From Microstegium vimineum (taxonomy: Eukaryota; Streptophyta; Magnoliopsida; Poales; Poaceae): a stretch of 64,000 nt of DNA. The translations under genes and the position numbers were made by a program. Each line of letters starts with the position of its first letter. Positions within the stretch are counted from its first letter, which is position 1. Under the pieces are notes generated by a model, which was given only the letters and a program-made list of their open reading frames with translations, had not been told where the DNA came from and ran no database searches. This document shows, in pieces, positions 56,841-64,000 of this stretch. The stretch lies in assembly GCA_022036555.1 (NCBI GenBank), contig CM039140.1, positions 30,376,473 to 30,440,472 of the forward strand, in the 5' to 3' direction.

Positions 56841-57835
56841 AAAAATACAACGTGGCAGCAAAAACGTTTTCTGTAGTAGTGGAAGGGACTCAATCCATGA
56901 AGGGGGCCAAGGCATATATCTTGAAGGAGAAGTTTGCTAGCTTCAAGATGAAGGAAGATGAGAATGTGCCCGAGATGTTCAATAGGCTTGAGGTGCTTGT
57001 CAATGATCTCAAGTCACTTGGTGAGAAGGTAGAGAACAAGGATTTCTCATTCAAGTTCCTAAGAAGTCTTCCATCAAGATTTGAGATGCTAGTCACTATA
57101 TTGGTGAGAAGTGGATTGGACACAATGACACCAAACCAAGTTCTTGGTGAGGTGATTACCGATGACACCTTTAGAGAGGACAAGGACAAGATTAGAGAGA
57201 ACAACGAGAAGAAGGATGAGAAGAAGAAAAGTGTGGCATTCAAAGCCACATCATCATCAAAGGGCAAAGCAAAGTATGATGAATCAAGCTATGATGAATG
57301 CTCAAGTGATAGTGATGATGATGAAGAGAGGATGGCTCTATTTGTCAAGAAGTTTAGCAAGTTCATGAAGAAGAAGGGCTATAGAGCAAGAAGGAAGAAG
57401 AACTCACACAAGTTCAATGAGAAGGATAGAAGATGCTTCAAGTGCAATAGCAAGGATCATCTCATTGCGGATTGCCCTCATCATAGTGACAATGAAGATG
57501 AGAAGAAGGGCAAGAAGAAAGAGAGCAAGATGACTCTCAAGAAGAATAAGGGAGGCTCATATGTTGTCACTTATAATAGTGATTCAAGTGATGATGATGA
57601 CTCAAGTGATGATGAGAAGAGATCAAGCAAGAAGAAGGCTCTTGCAAGCATTGCTATGAAGAACAAGATCTCTCTCTTTGACACTCCATCGACATGCTTC
57701 ATGGCTCGGTCCACTAAGGTACAATCCGATGATGAGTGTGATTCTAGTGATGATGATGATGATGATGATGATGAACCCACCAAAGATGAATTAATTGAAA
57801 TGTTGGAAGATGCTAAGACTCACTTTGACATCTAG

Positions 57836-58608
57836 AGAAAGGAGTGCAAAGCATTGCGAAAAGAGCTTCAAGCTCTCAAGAAATCCTTTGATGAGCTCAA
57901 TCTTTCTCATGAGAGGCTAGAGGAAGCCCATGAGAAGCTTGGCAAGGCTCACTCTAAGCTTGAAAAGGCTCACTCATCTCTTGTTGAACAAAATGAGAAA
58001 GAGCATGTTCAAACAAGTAATATGGGAACAACTTGTGACTTAATCAATGAATCATTCTATGAACCAATCATCATCACTCCAACTAACCCTTCTCCTAGCT
58101 ATTCTAACTCTATCTCTTCTACTAGTAATGGTTTCACTTGTGATTCTTCACTAATGGTTGAGAATGAGACCCTTAAGAAGGAGGTTGGTAAGCTCACTCT
58201 AGCATTAGGCAATGCCTATGGTGGAGACGCCCGCTTGCTTAAGTGCTTGGGTAGACAAAGGTTCTTCCTTTGCAAAGAGGGACTTGGATATACCCCAAGA
58301 AAGGAAAGGCAGCCTTTGCATCTCCAAAGCCTCGCTTTGTGAAGAGAAATGGCCGGTTTTACTCATGTTGCAAGCAAGTAGGGCATGATGAGGAACATTG
58401 CAAACTAAATCTAAGCAAGATAAAATTTACAAGTGCATCTATTCGCTTTGATTCTAGTTATATTCTTACCAAGGGCAAGAAAGGTGTGATTGCTAAGTTT
58501 ATGGGTACAACCAATGAGAGCTCAAAGAAGAAAGCTATTTGGGTACCTAAATCCTTAGTCACTAACTTTGGAGGACCCAAGCAAGTGTGGGTACCTAAGA
58601 AGAATTGA
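57836..58608 (+). pseudogene. Sirevirus B gag-pol linker
   Basis: After the TAG near 57,833 the same frame continues as a coiled coil ('LRKELQALKKSFDELNLSHE', with repeated 'EKLGKAHSKLEKAHS'). It shifts near 58,270-58,290 into the next frame, which reads a second Cys/His patch ('YSCCKQVGHDEEHC') and ends at 58,608 with TGA. At least one indel and one stop. Confidence 0.75.
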
Positions 58609-58650
58609 ATTGTTTTGTAGGTCAATTATAAAGCCGGAGGGAGGCATTGG

Positions 58651-59001
58651 GTGCTTGATAGTGGGTGCACTCAACATATGACCGAAGATTCAAGAATTTT
58701 CAACTCTATCAAGCCAAATGATTGCAATGGGGTTGATTCTATCACATTTGGTGACAATGGCAAAGGCAAGGTCAAAGGGCTTGGTAAGATTGCAATATCC
58801 AATGACATGAGCATATCCAATGTGTTGCTAGTAGAAAGCTTGAACTTCAACTTGCTATCCGTAGCTCAACTTTGTGATCTTAGTTTCAAATGCATCTTTG
58901 GAGTTGATGATGTAGAGATCATAAGTGTAGATGGCTCTAACTTGATATTCAAAGGATTTAGATATGAGAATCTATACTTGGTTGATTTCAATGCTAGTTA
59001 A
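58651..59001 (+). pseudogene. Sirevirus B aspartic protease region
   Basis: 'WVLDSGCTQHMTED' is the active-site segment, followed by 'ISNVLLVESLNFNLLSVAQL' and 'YLVDFNAS'. TAA at 58,999-59,001 separates it from the integrase frame, which opens seven bases later in a different phase. Confidence 0.85.
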
Positions 59002-59007
59002 ACTCAA

Positions 59008-61245
59008 TTGTCAACTTGCTTGCTATCCAAATCTAGCATTGGTTGGTTATGGCATAGAAGGCTTGGTCACGTTAGAATGAGGCAATTGAACAAACTAGTC
59101 AAGCATGATCTAGTTAGAGTCTTGAAGGATGTGGTCTTTGAGAAAGATAAGCTATGTAGCTCTTGTCAAGCCGACAAACAAGTTGGAAACACTCACCCTA
59201 CCAAGAGCATGATGAGTACTTGCAAACCATTTGAGCTCTTGCATATGGACTTGTTTGGACCAACCGCCTATACAAGCATTGGAGGAAACAAATATGACTT
59301 TGTGATAGTTGATGACTTCACTAGATATACATGGGTATTCTTTTTTAGTGACAATAGTGAAACATTTGATACATTCAAGATCTTTGTCAAGAGATGCCAA
59401 AATGAATTTAAAACAACTATCAAGAGAGTAAGGAGTGACAATGGTAGTGAGTTCAAGAATACAAGGGTTGATGAGCTATGTGATGAATATGGAATCAAAC
59501 ATCAATTCTCGGCCAAGTATACACCTCAATCAAATGGGCTTGATGAGAGGAAGAATAGGACACTCATTGATATGGAAAGATCTATGCTTAGTGAATACAA
59601 TGTGAGTGATTCTTTTTGGGCCGAAGCTATCAACACGGCTTGCTATTATAGCAACCGACTCTATTGCCACAAGATGCTTGAGAAGACACCTTATGAGCTA
59701 TTGAATGGAAGAAAGCCAAATATTGCATACTTTAGAGTGTTTGGTTGCAAGTTCTATATCTTGAAGAAAGGTGCAAGATTGAGTAAATTTGAGAAGAAAT
59801 GTGATGAAGGCTTCCTACTTGGCTACTCAACTACAAGCAAAGCATATAGAGTATGGAATCTTACTCATGGCATAGTTGAGGAGGTACATGATGTGGAGTT
59901 TGATGAAACCAATGGATCTCAAGATGAGAATGACAATCATGATGATGTGAGAGGTGAACCATTGGCCAATGCAATGAAGAATATGGATATTGGGGACATT
60001 AGACCGAGGCAAGTGGATGAAGAGCAAGATAATGACTTTCTAGTGCATGCTCCATCTAATGAGCAACTCAATGATAATCAAGCTAGTTCATCCTCTCCAA
60101 CTCAAGATCAACAAGAGGCTATTTCATCATCTCAATCCAATGACCAACCAAGTACAAGCAATCAACCTCCAACTCTCCAACCTACATCTATTACAAAGGA
60201 TCATCCTTTGGATCATATTATTGGAGATATCACAAGTGGTGTGCAAACAAGATCAAGATTGGCTTCATTTTGTGAACACTACTCATTTGTGTCATCTATC
60301 GAGCCAACCAAGATTGAAGAAGCTTTGCAAGATATTGATTGGGTAAATGCTATGCATGAAGAGCTCAACAACTTCACTAGAAATCAAGTTTGGGAGCTAG
60401 TTGAGAGACCAAAGAACCACAATGTGATTGATACAAGATGGGTATTTCGCAACAAACAAGATCAAGATGGAATAGTGGTGAGAAACAAAGCAAGACTAGT
60501 TGCACAAGGTTACACTCAAGTAGAGGGTTTTGACTTTGGAGAAACATATGCACCGGTAGCAAGGCTAGAAGCAATAAGGATTCTATTGGCTTATGCTTGT
60601 GCTCATAACATCAAGCTCTATCAAATGGATGTGAAGAGTGCATTTCTCAATGGGTACATCAATGAATTGGTATATGTTGAGCAACCACCCAGTTTTGAGG
60701 ATGACAAGAAACCCAACCATGTTTACAAGCTAAGGAAGGCACTATATGGCTTGAAGCAAACACCTAGAGCTTGGTATGAAAGGTTGAGGGACTTTCTCCT
60801 CTCTAAGGGATTCATTATGGGCAAGGTTGACACTACCCTCTTCACCAAGAAGATTGGTAAGGACTTGTTTGTGTTGCAAATCTATGTGGATGATATTATC
60901 TTCGGGTCAACCAATCAAGAGTTTTGTGAAGAGTTGCAAATGATGAATGGGACTTTTGTTAGTCAAGGCAAGTACATCAAGGACATGCTCAAGAAGTTCA
61001 ATCTAGATGAAGCAAAGTCTATTAGTACACCAATGGGAACAAATGGAAATTTGGATGGTGATGCTAGTGGCAACATGGTAGATCAAAATCTATATAGATC
61101 AATGATTGGTAGCTTGCTCTATGTGACCGCATCAAGACCGGATGTCATGTTTAGTGTATGCATGTGTGCAAGATTTCAAGCATCTCCTAGAGAGAGTCAT
61201 TTGAAAGCCAAAAATAGGATATTGAGATATTTAATGACTTTCTAG
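59008..61245 (+). CDS. Sirevirus B integrase-RT-partial RNase H, long open frame
   Basis: 745 residues without a stop. Integrase: zinc region 'HRRLGHVRMRQ'...'CSSCQADKQ', then Asp in 'LLHMDLFGP', Asp in 'VRSDNGSEF' and Glu in 'GLDERKNRT', so the triad is present. RT: 'MDVKSAFLNGYINELVYVEQ' and 'YVDDIIFGS'. Compared with element A, about 22 residues are missing in frame after 'EEL' (near 60,940), which removes part of the RT core. RNase H begins at 'YRSMIGSLLYVTASRPDV' and is cut at 'RILRYL' (61,231), where a duplicated segment is joined. Not functional as it stands. Confidence 0.9.
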   Translation: MSTCLLSKSSIGWLWHRRLGHVRMRQLNKLVKHDLVRVLKDVVFEKDKLCSSCQADKQVGNTHPTKSMMSTCKPFELLHMDLFGPTAYTSIGGNKYDFVIVDDFTRYTWVFFFSDNSETFDTFKIFVKRCQNEFKTTIKRVRSDNGSEFKNTRVDELCDEYGIKHQFSAKYTPQSNGLDERKNRTLIDMERSMLSEYNVSDSFWAEAINTACYYSNRLYCHKMLEKTPYELLNGRKPNIAYFRVFGCKFYILKKGARLSKFEKKCDEGFLLGYSTTSKAYRVWNLTHGIVEEVHDVEFDETNGSQDENDNHDDVRGEPLANAMKNMDIGDIRPRQVDEEQDNDFLVHAPSNEQLNDNQASSSSPTQDQQEAISSSQSNDQPSTSNQPPTLQPTSITKDHPLDHIIGDITSGVQTRSRLASFCEHYSFVSSIEPTKIEEALQDIDWVNAMHEELNNFTRNQVWELVERPKNHNVIDTRWVFRNKQDQDGIVVRNKARLVAQGYTQVEGFDFGETYAPVARLEAIRILLAYACAHNIKLYQMDVKSAFLNGYINELVYVEQPPSFEDDKKPNHVYKLRKALYGLKQTPRAWYERLRDFLLSKGFIMGKVDTTLFTKKIGKDLFVLQIYVDDIIFGSTNQEFCEELQMMNGTFVSQGKYIKDMLKKFNLDEAKSISTPMGTNGNLDGDASGNMVDQNLYRSMIGSLLYVTASRPDVMFSVCMCARFQASPRESHLKAKNRILRYLMTF

Positions 61246-61772
61246 TGCATGCTCCATCTAATGAGCAACTCAATGATAATCAAGCTAGTTCATCCTCTCC
61301 AACTCAAGATCAACAAGAGGCTATTTCATCATCTCAATCAAATGACCAACCAAGTACAAGCAATCAACCTCCAACTCTCCAACCTACATCTATTACAAAG
61401 GATCATCCTTTGGATCATATTATTGGAGATATCACAAGTGGTGTGCAAACAAGATCAAGATTAACTTCATTTTGTGAACACTACTCATTTGTGTCATCTA
61501 TCGAGCCAACCAAGATTGAAGAAGCTTTGCAAGATATTGATTGGTTAAATGCTATGCATGAAGAGCTCAACAACTTCACTAGAAATCAAGTTTGGGAGCT
61601 AGTTGAGAGACCAAAGAACCACAATGTGATTGGTACAAGATGGGTATTTCGTAACAAACAAGATCAAGATGGAATAGTGGTGAGAAACAAAGCAAGACTA
61701 GTTGCACAAGGTTACACTCAAGTAGAGGGTCTTGACTTTGGAGAAACATATGCACCGGTAGCAAGGCTAGAA
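61232..61772 (+). repeat. 541-bp second copy of integrase/RT boundary segment
   Basis: Repeats 60,030-60,570 at a distance of 1,202 bp with about five to seven differences. The left junction lies in 'taatgactttctag', shared by both sites. The right end is followed by a 15-bp re-copy of 'aacatatgcaccggt' (to about 61,786). The frame 61,245-61,805 simply re-reads the RT N-terminal part. Confidence 0.95.
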
Positions 61773-61799
61773 ACATATGCACCGGTGTGCCAAAAGAGG

Positions 61800-62845
61800 T
61801 GTTGACACCAAAATCGTCGAGGATCTGCGAACACCTCGGGCTTATACCCGAATTTGATTTCCAAGGGTGTGCCAGTCGATTTGACCAGTTAATCGACAAG
61901 GATGATAACTAGAACAAGATATGAACGAGACAACGACGATGCGCCTAGATGTCAAGGCTCAAACTTGATCAGGATAACTAGAGTAGAGTTGAACGAGACG
62001 ACAGCGATGCGCCCAGACGTCAAGGCTCAGATTGCTCAAATGCGGAACTTGCAAGGGTTGACGGAGGTCGATAAGATGCAGCCCGTGGAAACTTGAAGAA
62101 CTCGTAGATAGACTAGACCTAATGCGATAAAAGGGTAAATTGCTGGAAAGGTAAATAAGATAAAAATAATAGATTTGTTTGATATGCTTGGATATATCTT
62201 TCTCACGACCCCTAGGTACATATTTATACTCCGGCAATAGGAGTTGTAGATAGACACGACTCGTACCTTTCCTAAACAAAACAAACTCCTATTTTAAAGG
62301 AAATAACTGACTCGCGCAGGAGTCGGACCCAAATAACAATAATATTTTCCTAAACAATCACCTCCTATTTTAAAGGAAATAAACGACTCGTGCAAGAGCC
62401 GGACTCAAACTATAATAATAATACTAGCATAAAATCACCAGCTTCCTTATTCGTCTACTTTGCAATGAAACTTTCCATTGGCGGACTTCTTTCCATAAAC
62501 GGCTCCTTTCCTCTTCTATCGGAAGCTTCCTATTCCTATCGGCAGTCGTCCTTCTATCGGCAACAAGCTTTGGCTCTCATCGGCAATGCTCTCTTGCCTT
62601 CATCGGCAACGTCTTGCCTCCATCAGCAACATTGCTGCCTTCATCACATCGGCAATGAGCTTCGGTTCTCATCGGCAATGTTCTTCCTACCTTTATCGGC
62701 AACATCATTCATCGGCAGCTTTCTTGCCCTTATCGGCAATCTGACTGGTAATATCCCAATGCCGATAAGGAACGACAACTAGACCTTTTGCCGATCAGCA
62801 CAATCCTTAGATCATATTGACACATGTCAAAAAACGTTGTCAACA
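61800..62845. mobile_element. Solo LTR, TGTTGAC...GTCAACA type
   Basis: 1,046 bp bounded by TGTTGACACC and GTTGTCAACA (inverted termini). No internal coding region. Flanks AGAGG (left) and CTTAT (right) do not match, so one flank was deleted or recombined. The right half has an array of ATCGGCAA-type words (62,515-62,775). Confidence 0.75.
62515..62800. repeat. ATCGGCAA motif array
   Basis: About ten copies of 'atcggcaa' or 'atcggcag' at irregular 15-35 bp spacing, ending with two inverted copies ('tgccgat' at 62,761 and 62,791). Lies within the solo LTR. Confidence 0.85.
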
Positions 62846-63640
62846 CTTATCCCCTCACTTCCCCCAACGGTAACTTTGCTCATTGACTCAGAATCATTTC
62901 GTGCAACAGCTAGAGAAGCTCCCTTCTTGCTCTCCCTTTCTCCCTTGGTGCTCAAGCTCTCTCCCCATTTGTTCTCCACTCAAATCTTTGAGAGATTGAG
63001 CCTCCAAGCTTGAGAAGAAGCTTCTCCCTTGGATCTTCAACTCCTACAAGCATTTGGTTTGCGTGGTGGTCGGTGGTTTGAGTTCTTTACTCTTGGAGCT
63101 TCGCTCCTAGCCGGCTAGGCGTCACCCTTGAGCTTGCCTCCTTCGTGTGGCAGCCTAGGGAGGTTTGTAACACCCATTTGCTAATACATATCCCCTCATC
63201 TCAAGAGTTCACTCTCTTGACTTGAGACCGAGGAAAGAGCTAGCCTTTGTGGCGAGCTTGAGCCTTGTGTGGCGCACCTCAACAACGTGGACGTAGGCAA
63301 GCCTTGGTGGCGAGCTGAACCACAGGTCAAATCTTGTGTCACCTTGTGTTTTCCTTTTTTACTTTGATATACATTGCTCTCAAGGTGATTTCTAGGGTTT
63401 GGACCCGATCTACTCGGTGGGTGTGTTGCTGCCACTTTCAAGTGGTGCTAGAGGTTCCCTACACCTCTAAGAAGGTTTTGATTCAAACACAATTTACATT
63501 TACATCTTAGATTTTGAATTGTGCTTAGGTCTGTCCAGGTGACCAGCACTGCTTCCCCTGAGAGCAGCAGTGCCGGGCACCCAAGGTAGTGCCGGGGTCA
63601 AGGCCGGTAGTGCCGCGCCTGTGCTGACAGAAAATGTGAA
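62846..63640 (+). repeat. Partial LTR of the Sirevirus A family
   Basis: Colinear with 32,344-33,137 of the 5' LTR of A, with only scattered substitutions. Left end cut by the solo LTR, right end cut by a CACTA element. Possibly the displaced 3' LTR of element A, or an independent copy. Confidence 0.85.
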
Positions 63641-64000
63641 CACTACACCACAACACCAATATAGCGTCAGACATCTGACGTTAAAAGTGTATATTTACCA
63701 ATGGACCATTAGACGGTAAAAGTATATGACAAACCATCTGCCGGTAAATACAACTTTAACGATCAATTGACTGTCGGTATATCTGCTTGTAATTAGCATT
63801 GGATGATCTGACGGTATTTTAAGATATTGGGTCAGACAGTCTGTCGGTGTAGAGCCATGTACATCCCCGTGCTTGAAGGCCTAGCCCAACTGTGGCATCA
63901 TCAAAACCCTAAGACGCAAAAAAATCTCCTTAGTCCGCCACCAGTCTCTCTTTCCCGCGCTGCCGCCTCCACCAAAACTCCAATTCACCCGATTTCCCAC
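63641..64000. mobile_element. Left end of a second CACTA transposon
   Basis: Starts CACTACACCACAACACC, followed by subterminal words such as 'catctgacggtaaa', 'gtctgtcggt' and 'accatctgccggtaaa' in both orientations. The subterminal motif differs from that of the 46-57 kb element, so this is another family. The rest is beyond the window. Confidence 0.8.

Larger units (their letters stand above)
46121..56881 (-). mobile_element. CACTA (En/Spm-type) DNA transposon, 10,761 bp
   Basis: Terminal inverted repeats CACTAGTACAGAAAAC (46,121-46,136) and the complement of GTTTTCTGTAGTAGTG (56,866-56,881) match at 15 of 16 positions. The target duplication GAA is at 46,118-46,120 and 56,882-56,884. GGCGG/CCGCC subterminal arrays lie inside both ends. 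One intact seven-exon gene with transposase-24 and Ulp1-protease regions lies on the minus strand. No TNP2-type transposase is readable; a degenerate block occupies the part of the element where it is expected. Excision-precise structure shows it inserted after element B. Confidence 0.95.
45821..57835 (+). pseudogene. gag of Sirevirus B, interrupted by CACTA element
   Basis: ATG at 45,821 opens 'MALINNTKRPPKFDGTDYSY'. An in-frame TGA at 45,929-45,931 breaks it. The first arm (45,821-46,120) stops at the CACTA insertion, and reading resumes in the same frame at 56,885 with 'TQSMKGAKAYILKEKFASFK'. The CCHC knuckle 'CFKCNSKDHLIADCP' lies near 57,435-57,480, followed by acidic Ser/Asp-rich repeats. 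The frame ends at a TAG near 57,833. Apart from the TGA and the insertion the gag frame is preserved, implying a relatively young element. Confidence 0.9.
43883..61799 (+). mobile_element. Sirevirus-type Ty1-copia retrotransposon B (5' LTR to truncated RNase H)
   Basis: 5' LTR, iMet primer site, gag, protease, integrase, RT and partial RNase H in Ty1-copia order. A distinct family from A: the LTR sequences differ and proteins are only moderately similar. The gag is interrupted by the CACTA element 46,121-56,881. The 3' end is rearranged: RNase H stops at about 61,231, a second copy of an upstream pol segment follows, and a solo LTR of another family begins at 61,800. No 3' LTR of B is present in the window. 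Confidence 0.85.

Overview
This window is nuclear DNA from a grass (Poaceae). Several things point there: Stowaway- and Tourist-like MITEs with TA or TAA/TTA duplications, Sirevirus-type Ty1-copia elements with a tRNA-iMet primer site, a CACTA element with GGCGG/CCGCC subterminal repeats, intron-bearing CC-NB-LRR genes, and an F-box/LRR fragment. Nothing bacterial is present. The exact species cannot be read from the sequence; a panicoid grass is plausible.

Layout. 1-1.97 kb is gene-poor repeat debris. 1.97-6.0 kb is a 5'-truncated, lightly broken LINE with endonuclease, reverse transcriptase and RT-linked zinc-binding region. 6.36-15.36 kb is a five-exon CC-NB-LRR gene (+) whose introns hold at least five small DNA transposons and whose LRR exon carries one frameshift. 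15.8-19.6 kb is MITE and LTR-derived sequence. 19.6-22.5 kb is a second CC-NB-LRR (-) whose CC N-terminus is replaced by poly(A)-ended inserted DNA. 24.7-27.4 kb is a third, structurally different NB-LRR-like gene (-) with no visible P-loop and one frameshift. 27.8-29.6 kb holds two direct repeats alternating with CACTA-like debris. 29.7-30.47 kb is an F-box pseudogene cut off by a minus-strand LTR-element remnant.

31.9-64 kb is a nest of transposons. Sirevirus A starts at 31,939 with a complete 5' LTR. Its gag is split by a 2.4-kb solo LTR with target duplication AAGAG, and its pol and env-like regions follow. Sirevirus B starts at 43,883, immediately after the env-like ORF of A. The gag of B is split by a 10.76-kb CACTA element (46,121-56,881) with target duplication GAA. 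B ends in a truncated RNase H, a 541-bp duplicated pol segment and another solo LTR (61,800-62,845). A partial LTR of family A follows (62,846-63,640). A second CACTA element begins at 63,641 and runs off the window.

The most notable gene is inside the first CACTA. Seven exons on the minus strand join without any frame break into a predicted 1,100-residue protein. It combines a plant transposase-24-like region with a Ulp1/C48 cysteine-protease region that keeps its His, Asp and Cys. The companion TNP2-type transposase is not readable. The place where it would be expected (about 52.7-56.1 kb) is filled by an abnormal homopolymer-run block that looks like damaged consensus. The NB-LRR genes are the only host genes with a clear role (intracellular pathogen sensing), and all three show lesions or atypical features.
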